Below are positions 1 through 8,269 of a stretch of DNA of 43,142 nucleotides, one piece after another. Source of the stretch: an uncultured Alphaproteobacteria bacterium (GTDB taxonomy: Bacteria > Pseudomonadota > Alphaproteobacteria > Bin95); the NCBI GenBank assembly GCA_937891825.1, contig CALAHN010000100.1, forward strand, positions 1-43,142, given 5' to 3'. The first letter of the stretch is position 1. The number at the start of each line of letters is the position of its first letter. Made by a program: the position numbers and the translations under genes. Under the pieces are notes generated by a model that was not told the origin of the DNA, made no database searches, and saw only the letters and a list, made by a program, of their open reading frames with translations.

Positions 1-1
1 C

Positions 2-3000
2 CGCGCCGCCGTCGCCGATCTGGCGCTCCTGACGGAGACGGGCGAGACCGCGCTCATCGCGGAAGGCGTCCGGTTCCAGCGGGTCATGCTGCGCGAGCAG
101 CATCAGCCCGAGCAGCAGGTCTATACCCTTTCGGCGGCGCCGATCGCCGGCGGCGAGGCGGACGCGAAGCCCTTGCCGATCCGGATCGCAGCCCTGGCGG
201 CAGCGGCCCGAAGCCGGCGCGCGCCATCGACCGCCCGTCGCGCCATGCTGGCGGAGCTCAACCGGATCGCGCGCATGAAGGCGCAGCCGCGCCAGGTCGC
301 GGCCTGGCGGACGCTTTGGTCGGACCATCCCGGCTGGTCAGCCGAAGCCGCATTGCTGGCGAGCGTCATCGCCGGCGCGACCCCTGATGACGCCCGGATC
401 GAACACCTGCAGCAAGGCGGGGAAAGCTTCGCGGACCTCCGCAACGGTCTGCAGGCCGCGTTCGATACGGCGGTCGCGGCCGTGCCCAAAGGCCGACGCA
501 TGCGCGTGCTCGAGATCGGCGCGCCGGGCGGGCCGTTCGCCAGCCAGCATCGGGCCGGGATCGCCGCCGGCATCCTCGACTGGACCTATGTCGACCCAGC
601 CGGCGACCGACGCGCCCGCGCCGAACAGGCGGGCGCCGCCGCGCTCGACAGCCTGCCGGAAGACGCGGCCGGGTTCGATTTCGCAATTGCGCCTTTCCTG
701 GCGGACGACAGCGCCCTGGCCGCCATCGCCAAGGCGCTGAAGCCCGACGGTTGCCTGCTGATGGGCGCTGCCGCCCCAAGCGCCTGGTCGGACAAGGTGT
801 GGCAGGCGATGGGCCATCCCGCGGCCTTGTCCGCCAAGGCGTGGCGAGACCGGCTGAAGACCGAATTCATGCAAGCGCCGGTCGCTGCCGTCGTGGCCGG
901 GGCCGGCTTACTGATGCTCGCATCCAAACCCGCTGGCGCAACGCCTGCTGCACAACCCCAGCCAGCGCTGACCGGCGCCTGGCTGATCGCGGCGGCGGCG
1001 GCCGACAGCAAGCCGGCGCGCGCTCTGGCCGGAGCGCTGGAGGCGGCGGGCGCCAGCGCCGGCATTCTGGAAATCGACGAAGAGACGACGCCGGACAGGA
1101 TCGCGAACTTGCTCGCGGGCGTCGATTGCCTTGCGATCGTCGCGGCCGAGGCCGGTCCCGGTTCCCTCTCCGCCGCGATCGCCAGTCTGGCCGCGCCCGC
1201 CCTCGGCGCCGCCAGGACCACGGGCGGCGATGACGCGCCGCGCCTGTTGCTGTTCGCGACCGCGGCGACGCCCCAGGCGGCCGCGGCTTTCGCCATGCTC
1301 GACGTGCTCGCGAACGAAGGCCCAAGCCTCAAACCGCTCGCGATGTCGCTGCCGCTGCTGGGGCTCGGCCCGAAGCGCTGGGCGGCGGAGATCGTCCAGC
1401 GGCTGCCGGGAGCGCTGGCGGCGCGGGACGCCGATGGCGAAGCGGCCCTGCATATCCGGCCGGGCGGCGGCCTTTCCGCACCGCGCCTGACCCCGGCGCC
1501 GCTGCCGGGCGCGCTGGCAGGCGCGCTCGATTTCACGCCCGGCGCGCTCGACAGCATTCGCTGGCGCTCCCGGCCGATGCCGATCGCCACCCTGGCGCCC
1601 GACGAAATCTCGGTCCAGGTGCGGGCCGCCGGGGCGAATTTCAGGGACATCATGTTCGGCCTCGGCATTCTGCCGGAAGAAGCCGTGGAAGCCGGGTTCG
1701 CCGGCGCGACGGTCGGCATGGAAGCGGCGGGCATTGTCGAGGCCGTCGGCGCCGGGGTCGAGCGCTTCAAGCCAGGCGACCGGGTCGTCTGCGTGGCGCC
1801 CGGCTGCTTCGGCGACAGGATCCGGACCAAGGCCAGCGCCGCCGCGCATATTCCCGCCGACCAGGATTTCGCCGCCGCCGCCACCCTGCCGATCGTCGCG
1901 CTGACGGCCTATTACAGCCTGGCGACGCTCGCCCGCCTCGGCCCGGACGACACGATCCTGATCCATGGCGCAGCCGGCGGCGTCGGGCTCGCCGCCATTC
2001 AATATGCGCGCCATGTCGGCGCGACGATCATCGCGACGGCCGGTTCGCCCGAGAAGCGCGCCTTGCTCGCCCTGATGGGCGTCGAGCATATCAGCGACAG
2101 CCGCAGCCTGGCGTTCGTCGATGACGTCCGGCGGTGGACGGGCGGCAAGGGCGTCGATGTCGCGCTGAATTCGCTCGCGGGCGAAGCCATGACGGCGACG
2201 CTTGCCGCCATGCGGCCATTCGGCCGGTTCATCGAACTCGGCAAGCGGGATTTCTTCGAAAACACCGAAGTCGGCTTGAAACGGCTGCGCGAGAATGTCA
2301 GCTATTTCGCCGTCGACGCCGATCAGTTGCTCGCGGCGAAACCGATGCTCGCGGCCAGCTTGTTCCGCGAGGTCGAACAGTTGATCGCTGACCGGGTCTT
2401 CCGTCCCCTGCCCTTCCAGACCTTCCCGGCCGAGCGCTTGCCCGAGGCATTGCGCTGGCTGCAACGGGCGCGCCATATCGGCAAGGTCATCATTGCGGCG
2501 CCGGATGCGCCCCTGAAAGCCAGGCGCACGCTGGCGATCAACCGCAAGGGCACATATCTCGTCACCGGCGGCGCCCAGGGCTTCGGCCTTGCGACCGCCC
2601 GCTGGCTGGCCCGGCAAGGCGCCGGGCGCATTGTCATCGCCAGTCGGCGCGGGCCGGACGGACCGGGCGTCGAGGCTGCGGTCGCCAGTCTGCAGGCGCT
2701 CGGCGCCGACGCGCGCGCGGTCGCGCTCGACGTGACCGACGCCGGGGCCGTTGACCGCCTCGTCAAGCGCATCGACGACCGCCGCTGGCCGCTGAAAGGC
2801 GTCATCCACGCCGCGGCGATCTATGCGGACGGCATCGCCGCCGAAATGTCCCTGGACGCGTTCCGCCGCGCCGTCGCCGTCAAGGCCGATGGCGCAGCCG
2901 CGCTCGACGCCGCGACCCGCGCCCTGGCGAACGAAGGACGGCCGGTCGATCTGTTCATCCTCTATGCGTCGGCGACGACCGTGCTCGGCAATCCGGGGCA

Positions 3001-3751
3001 GGCTAATTATGTTGCCGGCAACGCCGCGATGGAGGCGATCGCCCGCCAGCGCGCCGTCGACGGCCTGCCCGCCATGGCGGTCTCCTGGGGGCCGATCAAG
3101 GATGCCGGCGTGCTGGCCCGGCAAGCCGCCATCATGGACCTGCTTGAACGACAGCTTGGGCGCCCGGCGATGCCGGCGGCGACAGCGCTCGGCCTGTTGC
3201 CGGCGCTCTGGGCTTCCGAGGATCCCGCGCCGATCGTGCTCGACATCGACTGGCGGACGTTCGGCGCCCGCGCCCGCGCCGTTGCGCGGCTGGAGCGCGT
3301 CGCGCTCGCGGCGGCCAGCGGCGATGCCGCGGACTTCCTGAACCTCATTCAAGGCTTGAGCGAGCCCGACGCCCGCGATGTCGTCGCGGAATTGATCGCC
3401 GAGCAGGTCGCGGCCGTGCTCGGCATGGCGCCCGACCAGGTCGATGTGACCCGCCCGGTGAGCGATCTCGGTCTGGACAGTCTGATGGGCATGGAACTGA
3501 AACTCAGCCTGGAGGAGCGGATCGGCGTCGAGCTTCCGGCGATGGCCATTGCCGAAGGCGGCAGCGTCGCCCGGATCGCGGAAAAGGTGACGACGCAATT
3601 GCGGGCCGGCGCCGACAGTAAAACCGACCGGACCCGCAACGAAGTCGACGAAACCTTGCGGCGCCACGCCACGAGCCTGGACCCCGAAGCGGTTGACGAT
3701 GCGATAACGACCTTTCGGCAAACCGACGAGCGCCGTAGATTGCTGTCATGA
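2..3751 (+). CDS. Type I polyketide/fatty acid synthase, 3' part (RkpA-like; DH end-MT-ER-KR-ACP)
   Basis: The frame is open to the left edge, so the gene starts outside the window; 1249 C-terminal residues are present. In order I see the tail of a dehydratase fold (to about nt 150), a methyltransferase-like region with a weak SAM motif VLEIGAPGGPF (about 503-540), an enoyl reductase with NADPH loop HGAAGGVGLAAIQYA (about 1961-2005), a ketoreductase with TGGAQGFGLATA (about 2565-2600) and catalytic Tyr in GQANYVAGNA (Tyr codon 3008-3010), and an acyl carrier domain with the phosphopantetheine Ser in DLGLDSLMG (codon 3479-3481). The enzyme should extend and fully reduce an acyl chain held on its own ACP. 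Followed by an oxoamine synthase and two capsule proteins, it resembles rhizobial RkpA, which makes the lipid needed for K-antigen capsule. A free-standing secondary-metabolite PKS is the alternative. The missing KS/AT domains cannot be judged. Confidence 0.88.
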   Translation, partial: RAAVADLALLTETGETALIAEGVRFQRVMLREQHQPEQQVYTLSAAPIAGGEADAKPLPIRIAALAAAARSRRAPSTARRAMLAELNRIARMKAQPRQVAAWRTLWSDHPGWSAEAALLASVIAGATPDDARIEHLQQGGESFADLRNGLQAAFDTAVAAVPKGRRMRVLEIGAPGGPFASQHRAGIAAGILDWTYVDPAGDRRARAEQAGAAALDSLPEDAAGFDFAIAPFLADDSALAAIAKALKPDGCLLMGAAAPSAWSDKVWQAMGHPAALSAKAWRDRLKTEFMQAPVAAVVAGAGLLMLASKPAGATPAAQPQPALTGAWLIAAAAADSKPARALAGALEAAGASAGILEIDEETTPDRIANLLAGVDCLAIVAAEAGPGSLSAAIASLAAPALGAARTTGGDDAPRLLLFATAATPQAAAAFAMLDVLANEGPSLKPLAMSLPLLGLGPKRWAAEIVQRLPGALAARDADGEAALHIRPGGGLSAPRLTPAPLPGALAGALDFTPGALDSIRWRSRPMPIATLAPDEISVQVRAAGANFRDIMFGLGILPEEAVEAGFAGATVGMEAAGIVEAVGAGVERFKPGDRVVCVAPGCFGDRIRTKASAAAHIPADQDFAAAATLPIVALTAYYSLATLARLGPDDTILIHGAAGGVGLAAIQYARHVGATIIATAGSPEKRALLALMGVEHISDSRSLAFVDDVRRWTGGKGVDVALNSLAGEAMTATLAAMRPFGRFIELGKRDFFENTEVGLKRLRENVSYFAVDADQLLAAKPMLAASLFREVEQLIADRVFRPLPFQTFPAERLPEALRWLQRARHIGKVIIAAPDAPLKARRTLAINRKGTYLVTGGAQGFGLATARWLARQGAGRIVIASRRGPDGPGVEAAVASLQALGADARAVALDVTDAGAVDRLVKRIDDRRWPLKGVIHAAAIYADGIAAEMSLDAFRRAVAVKADGAAALDAATRALANEGRPVDLFILYASATTVLGNPGQANYVAGNAAMEAIARQRAVDGLPAMAVSWGPIKDAGVLARQAAIMDLLERQLGRPAMPAATALGLLPALWASEDPAPIVLDIDWRTFGARARAVARLERVALAAASGDAADFLNLIQGLSEPDARDVVAELIAEQVAAVLGMAPDQVDVTRPVSDLGLDSLMGMELKLSLEERIGVELPAMAIAEGGSVARIAEKVTTQLRAGADSKTDRTRNEVDETLRRHATSLDPEAVDDAITTFRQTDERRRLLS

Positions 3752-5121
3752 CCCAGTCGAACCCAGCATCCCGCGACGCCGTCGAAGCCTTGCTGGCGCG
3801 CGCGCGCGCGCGTCGGAGCTTGTCCCAGCCGACAGCGAACGCCGAAGCGCCGGACGAGCCCGCCGCCCAGATCGGGCAGTCCGCCGACGACATTCCAGCA
3901 TCCAGCTACCGCATCGACCAGTTCGACGCCTATCAGACCTTGAAGCTGCAGAAGGCGCTGGCTGACCAGGCCGGCCTGGAGAACCCGTTCTTCCGGGTGC
4001 ACGAAGGCATCGCGAGCGCCACCAGCCGGATCGACGGCGCCGAGGTGCTGAACTTCGCGACCTACAATTACCTCGACCTGAACGGCCATCCGGCGGTCGC
4101 CGAAGCTGCGTTCAAGGCGATCCGGCAATATGGCGTTTCGGCATCCGCCAGCCGGCTGGTCTCCGGCGAGCGCCCGCCGCACCAGGCGCTGGAGCAAGCG
4201 CTGGCGACCCTCTACGGCGTCGACGACGCTGTCGTCTTCGTCAGCGGGCACGCGACCAACGTGACGGCGATCGCGACGCTGCTCGGCCCGCGCGATCTGA
4301 TCATCCACGACCGTCTGATCCACAACAGCGTCTATGAAGGCGCGAAACTCTCTGGCGCCCAGCGGCGCGGCGTCGCCCATAACGACTATCGCGCCGTCGA
4401 CGCCCTGCTGACCCGGGAACGCGGGCGGTTCGAGAAAGTGCTGATCGTCGTCGAAGGCGTCTACAGCATGGACGGCGACATCGCCCCCCTGGACGAACTC
4501 GTCGCCCTGAAGAAGAAGCACAAGGCCCTGCTGATGGTCGACGAAGCCCATGCGCTCGGCGTGCTGGGCCGCGCGGGTCGGGGCAGCCAGGAGCATTTCG
4601 GCCTTGCCCCCGGCGATGTCGATATTTGGATGGGCACGCTTTCGAAAACGCTCTGCGGCTGCGGCGGGTTCATCGCCGGCTGCTTCGAACTGATCGAGTT
4701 GATGAAGCTGACCGCGCCCGGCTTCGTGTTCAGCGTCGGCATGCCGCCGGCGCTCGCGGCGGCTTCGACGAAGGCGCTGGAATTGATGCTGGAGGAGCCG
4801 GAGCGCGCGGCGGCGCTCCAGGCGAACGGCCGCTATTTCATCGAGCAGGCGAACGCCGCCGGGCTCGAGGTCGGTCGCTCCGCCGGATACAGCGTCGTGC
4901 CGGTGATGATCGGCGGCAGCGTGCGCGCCGCCCGCCTGTCGACGGCGCTCGGCAAGCGCGGCTTGAATGTGCAGCCGATCACCTACCCGGCCGTCGAGGA
5001 AGGCGAGGCGCGCCTCCGCTTCTTCGTGACCTCGGCGCACAGCAAGGCGCAAATCCGGGAAGCCGTGACCCTGGTCGCGGAAACTCTGGCTGAGTTGAAA
5101 GCGACCCACGGCGATGAGTGA
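3748..5121 (+). CDS. Alpha-oxoamine synthase (RkpG/AONS-like, PLP-dependent acyltransferase)
   Basis: A 457-residue fold-type I PLP enzyme of the 8-amino-7-oxononanoate/serine palmitoyltransferase family, which condenses an acyl thioester with an amino acid. Seen motifs: NFATYNYLDLNGHP near residue 100, the PLP Asp/His region MVDEAHALGVLGRAGRGSQ, and the Schiff-base Lys300 in GTLSKTLCGCGGF. It is about 60 residues longer than AONS; the extra N-terminal part is hydrophilic and Arg/Ala-rich. Its ATG overlaps the synthase stop (ATGA), so the upstream ACP is the likely acyl donor. The N-terminal extension is encoded partly by a (CG)8 run at 3797-3812. I infer a role in the capsule lipid anchor, as proposed for RkpG. 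Biotin or sphingolipid synthesis is less likely given the neighbours. Confidence 0.85.
   Translation: MTQSNPASRDAVEALLARARARRSLSQPTANAEAPDEPAAQIGQSADDIPASSYRIDQFDAYQTLKLQKALADQAGLENPFFRVHEGIASATSRIDGAEVLNFATYNYLDLNGHPAVAEAAFKAIRQYGVSASASRLVSGERPPHQALEQALATLYGVDDAVVFVSGHATNVTAIATLLGPRDLIIHDRLIHNSVYEGAKLSGAQRRGVAHNDYRAVDALLTRERGRFEKVLIVVEGVYSMDGDIAPLDELVALKKKHKALLMVDEAHALGVLGRAGRGSQEHFGLAPGDVDIWMGTLSKTLCGCGGFIAGCFELIELMKLTAPGFVFSVGMPPALAAASTKALELMLEEPERAAALQANGRYFIEQANAAGLEVGRSAGYSVVPVMIGGSVRAARLSTALGKRGLNVQPITYPAVEEGEARLRFFVTSAHSKAQIREAVTLVAETLAELKATHGDE
3797..3812. repeat. (CG)8 dinucleotide run inside the oxoamine synthase gene
   Basis: Eight perfect CG units lie at about codons 17-22 and encode alternating Ala/Arg. 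Gain or loss of one unit would shift the frame near the start of the protein and so switch it off. Whether the tract is actually unstable cannot be seen here. Confidence 0.9.
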
Positions 5122-6358
5122 GCCGCGTCGCACCATCCTGTTCCTGCAAGGCCCGATCTCGCCGTTCTTCAAGCGCGTCGGCGAGCGGATTGCGTCGCTC
5201 GCTCCCGGCGTGCGGACGCTCCGCGTCAACCTGAATTTCGGCGACTGGCTGTTCTGGCATGGCGCCGACGCGATCAACTATCGCGGCAGTTTCAAGGCCT
5301 GGCCGGACTTTATCGACGCCTTGATCCTGCGCGAGGGCGTGACGGATGTCGTCATGCTGGGCGAACAGCGGCCCTATCACAAAGCCGCCGCCGCCGCGGC
5401 CCGCGCTCGCGGCACCCGGGTGATCGCGACCGACTTCGGCTATCTCCGCCCCGACTGGATCGCGTTCGAGCTGGATGGCTTGACCGGCGCGTCCCGCATT
5501 CCCCGCGCCGCCGCCCAGGTTCGCGCCCATGCGGCTGGAACGCGCAAGCCGGACCTGACGCCGCAGTTCACCGACCGGTTCTGGCCCCAGGCGCGCATGG
5601 ATATGGCCTATCATCTGAGCGCTTGGCTGCTCTGGTTCCTGTTCCCGGGCTACAAGACCCATCAGCCGGATCATCCGGTGCTGACCTATCTTGGCTCCGG
5701 CTTGCGCATCCTTCTGCAAAAGCGCCGGGCGCGGGCCGCGACCCGCGCGATCGCGGCGGCGGAACAAAGCGCCGGCCCAGTCTTCATCTTTCCCATGCAG
5801 ATGGAGAAGGATTTCTCGATCCGCGCCTATTCGCCCTACCGGGAGCTTCGGACGCCGATCTGCGAGGTCGTCATGTCCTTCGCGGCCTTCGCGCCGGAGG
5901 ACGCGACGCTCATCATCAAGATCCACCCAGGCGATCCAGGCCTCAGGCCGTGGCGGCGCATCGTCGCCAGCATCGCGTCCGACGCCAGGGTCGCCGACCG
6001 GGTGAAATTCATCGACGGCGGCGATCTCGGCCGTCTGATCCGGGCGTCCGCCGGCGTCGTCGTCATCAACAGCACTGTCGGCATGCTGGCCCTCGAGAAG
6101 GGCCGGCCGACGCTGACTCTCGGCCAGGCGGTCTATAACGTCGACGGGATGACGGCGTCCTGCACGCTCGATGCGTTCTGGCAGAACCCGCCGACGCCCG
6201 ACGCCGCGCTCGTCGGGGATTTCATCAAGGTCATCACCAGCACGTTCATGCTGCGCGGCACGTTCTATTGCGACCCCGGCATGACGGCGGGCGCCAATGC
6301 AGCCGCTCGGCGGCTGATCGACCAGTCCGTGAACCAGCCGCTGATGGCGGCCGAATAG
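5114..6358 (+). CDS. kpsS: Capsule polysaccharide biosynthesis protein, KpsS-like
   Basis: A 414-residue cytoplasmic protein of the capsule-synthesis family (Capsule_synth). The N-terminus FLQGPISPFFKRVGE, then NLNFGDWLFWHG and NYRG followed by a Trp, is the signature of KpsS/LipB-type proteins. Known members transfer a first beta-linked Kdo onto the lipid acceptor of group 2 capsules. A conserved C-terminal block with KIHPGDPG and VVVINSTVGMLALEKGRPT matches the second half of the nucleotide-sugar-binding fold. The start overlaps the previous gene by 8 nt, so it is translated with it. No signal peptide or membrane helix is evident. Substrate specificity (Kdo or another sugar) is inferred from the family only. 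Confidence 0.85.
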   Translation: MSEPRRTILFLQGPISPFFKRVGERIASLAPGVRTLRVNLNFGDWLFWHGADAINYRGSFKAWPDFIDALILREGVTDVVMLGEQRPYHKAAAAAARARGTRVIATDFGYLRPDWIAFELDGLTGASRIPRAAAQVRAHAAGTRKPDLTPQFTDRFWPQARMDMAYHLSAWLLWFLFPGYKTHQPDHPVLTYLGSGLRILLQKRRARAATRAIAAAEQSAGPVFIFPMQMEKDFSIRAYSPYRELRTPICEVVMSFAAFAPEDATLIIKIHPGDPGLRPWRRIVASIASDARVADRVKFIDGGDLGRLIRASAGVVVINSTVGMLALEKGRPTLTLGQAVYNVDGMTASCTLDAFWQNPPTPDAALVGDFIKVITSTFMLRGTFYCDPGMTAGANAAARRLIDQSVNQPLMAAE

Positions 6359-6366
6359 CCGCACCG

Positions 6367-7437
6367 ATGCCCCGAGCCGCGGCTCCCGCTCTCCTGGTCT
6401 ATCAAGTGAAATGGTGGAACCGTCGCTCGGTCGCCCTGATGGCGGGCGGACCGACCCGGTTCACCGACCGGACCGACGCCCTGATGCGCGCCGCGACGGC
6501 GGGCAAGCCCGTCGCGGTCTGGGCCTCGCGCGAGCCTGAAGGCCTTGCCGCGCTCGCCTGCAAGGCCGGCGGCGCGCTGATGCGGATCGAAGACGGCTTC
6601 ATCCGCTCGCCCGGCCTCGGCGCCTTGTTCGCCCCGGCCTATAGCCTGATCTTCGACCGGCGCGGCATCTACTACGACGCGACCCAGCCGAACGAGCTTG
6701 AGGACATGCTGGCGGCCGAAGCGTTCGATGCGCCGACCCTGGCGCGGGCGGCGGCCCTCAGCGCGCGCCTCACGGCGCTCGCCGTCAGCAAATATGCCGT
6801 CGGGCGCGGCGCGGCGCCCAGCAGCCCACAGGGTCGGACGCGGGTCCTCGTGGTCGGCCAGGTCGAAAGCGATGCGTCGATCCGGCTCGGCGGCGGCGAC
6901 ACGGTCAACGATAACCTGACGCTGCTGGAGCATGCCCGCGCCCAGCACCCTGCCGCTTGGATCGCCTACAAGCCGCACCCGGACGTTCTGCACGCCGGGC
7001 GGCCGGGGGCCGTTCCCGCCGCCGCCGCAATGCAGTTCGCCGACGCCATCTGGACCGACACGCCCATCGCCTCCGCGCTTGACTGGGCCGAAGCGCTCCA
7101 CACCATTTCCTCGCTGACCGGCTTCGAGGCGCTGCTCCGGGGCGTCGCCGTGTTCGTGCATGGTCGGCCGTTTTATGCCGGCTGGGGCCTGACGACCGAC
7201 CTCACCGCGCAGCCCGACCGTCGGGGCCGCAGTCTGGACCTCGACACGCTCGTGGCGGCGACGCTGCTGCGCTATCCGCGCTATCTCGATCCCATGACCG
7301 GACAACGGATCGAGGCGGAAGGCCTGCTCGACCGCCTGGAAAGCGGCTGGACCGACCCGCTGGCCGGCCGGCCGCTCTGGCACCGGGCGGCCGCGGCGGC
7401 GAAGCGGCGGCTTGGCCCGCTCCGCGGCCGACGTTAG
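6367..7437 (+). CDS. Capsule polysaccharide protein, half-length KpsC-like (RkpJ-type)
   Basis: A 356-residue protein. The frame is open upstream, but the ATG at 6367, eight bases after the KpsS stop, gives a clean N-terminus. Motifs typical of KpsC repeats are present: IEDGFIRSPGLGA, DRRGIYYDAT, VGQVESDASIRLGG, WIAYKPHPDVLHAG, and the C-terminal TGFEALLRGVAVFVHGRPFYAGWGL. Full KpsC of Escherichia coli has two such catalytic repeats and extends the poly-Kdo linker; only one is present here, about half the usual length, as described for RkpJ-type proteins. It probably works with the preceding KpsS-like protein on a short sugar linker. I see no sign of truncation by mutation; the single-repeat form looks natural. 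Confidence 0.85.
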   Translation: MPRAAAPALLVYQVKWWNRRSVALMAGGPTRFTDRTDALMRAATAGKPVAVWASREPEGLAALACKAGGALMRIEDGFIRSPGLGALFAPAYSLIFDRRGIYYDATQPNELEDMLAAEAFDAPTLARAAALSARLTALAVSKYAVGRGAAPSSPQGRTRVLVVGQVESDASIRLGGGDTVNDNLTLLEHARAQHPAAWIAYKPHPDVLHAGRPGAVPAAAAMQFADAIWTDTPIASALDWAEALHTISSLTGFEALLRGVAVFVHGRPFYAGWGLTTDLTAQPDRRGRSLDLDTLVAATLLRYPRYLDPMTGQRIEAEGLLDRLESGWTDPLAGRPLWHRAAAAAKRRLGPLRGRR

Positions 7438-7477
7438 GCTTGAGGGGCACAAGCGAGAAACCCGCGAGGACGACATC

Positions 7478-8269
7478 ATGACCCGCCGCATCGTCGATAT
7501 ATCCGCGCCCCTTGAAGCTGGCATCAAAAGCGATCCGCCGGGGCTGGAGCCGGAGATCGACTATCTGGATCACGCCATGACGCGGGAGCGCGTCGTCAGC
7601 TTCTTTCCCGGCATGACCGTCGAGGATCTGCCCGACGGAGAGGGCTGGGCTTTGGAGAAGGTCCGCATCTCGACCCATAACGGCACCCATATCGATGCGC
7701 CTTGGCATTTCCACTCGACCATGAACCACCGCCTGAAGCCCGGCGGCGAGCGCGCCTGGACCATCGACGAAGTCCCGCTCGACTGGTGCTTCCGGCCCGG
7801 CGTCAAGTTGGACTTCCGGGCGCTCGCGGACGGCTATGTCGTGACCCCTGCCGACATCCAGGCGGAGTTGCAGCGCATCGGCCACAGCCTGCGGCCGCTC
7901 GATATCGTCGTCGTGAACACCGCCGCCGGCGTCCGCTACGGCGCGGACGACTATGTCGACCGCGGCTGCGGCGTCGGCCGGGACGCGACGCTCTGGCTGT
8001 TGGAGCAAGGCGTCCGCGTCACGGGCACGGACGGCTGGAGCTGGGACGCGCCCTTCTCTCTGACCGCCAAACGCTATGCCGCGGACCCGGACCCAGGCAT
8101 CGTCTGGGAAGGCCACCGCGCCGGCCGCGAGATCGGCTATTGCCACATCGAGAAGCTGCACAATCTGGAAGCTCTGCCCGCGACCGGCTTCGAAATCTCA
8201 TGCCTGCCCGTCAAGATCAAAGCCGCATCCGCCGGCTGGTGCCGCGCCGTCGCGATCTTCGAGGATTAG
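7478..8269 (+). CDS. Cyclase-family metal hydrolase (kynurenine formamidase-like)
   Basis: A 263-residue protein of the cyclase family (PF04199). These metal-dependent hydrolases include arylformamidase (KynB) and some cyclic amide hydrolases. The metal-site motif STHNGTHIDAPWHF is complete (His67, His71, Asp73, His77). The start is set by GAGGA at 7466-7470, seven bases before ATG 7478. It lies 40 nt after the capsule operon on the same strand but has its own ribosome site. Its stop overlaps the converging stop of hyuB by 4 bases. It could hydrolyse a ring-opened formamide or a cyclic amide made by the neighbouring catabolic enzymes. The specific substrate cannot be read from sequence. Confidence 0.8.
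   Translation: MTRRIVDISAPLEAGIKSDPPGLEPEIDYLDHAMTRERVVSFFPGMTVEDLPDGEGWALEKVRISTHNGTHIDAPWHFHSTMNHRLKPGGERAWTIDEVPLDWCFRPGVKLDFRALADGYVVTPADIQAELQRIGHSLRPLDIVVVNTAAGVRYGADDYVDRGCGVGRDATLWLLEQGVRVTGTDGWSWDAPFSLTAKRYAADPDPGIVWEGHRAGREIGYCHIEKLHNLEALPATGFEISCLPVKIKAASAGWCRAVAIFED

Noticed and set aside
908-3721. 937-codon open frame antisense to the polyketide synthase
   Set aside because: It is a GC-rich shadow: low-complexity Arg/Gly/Ala composition, no family motif, and the opposite strand has a full domain series.
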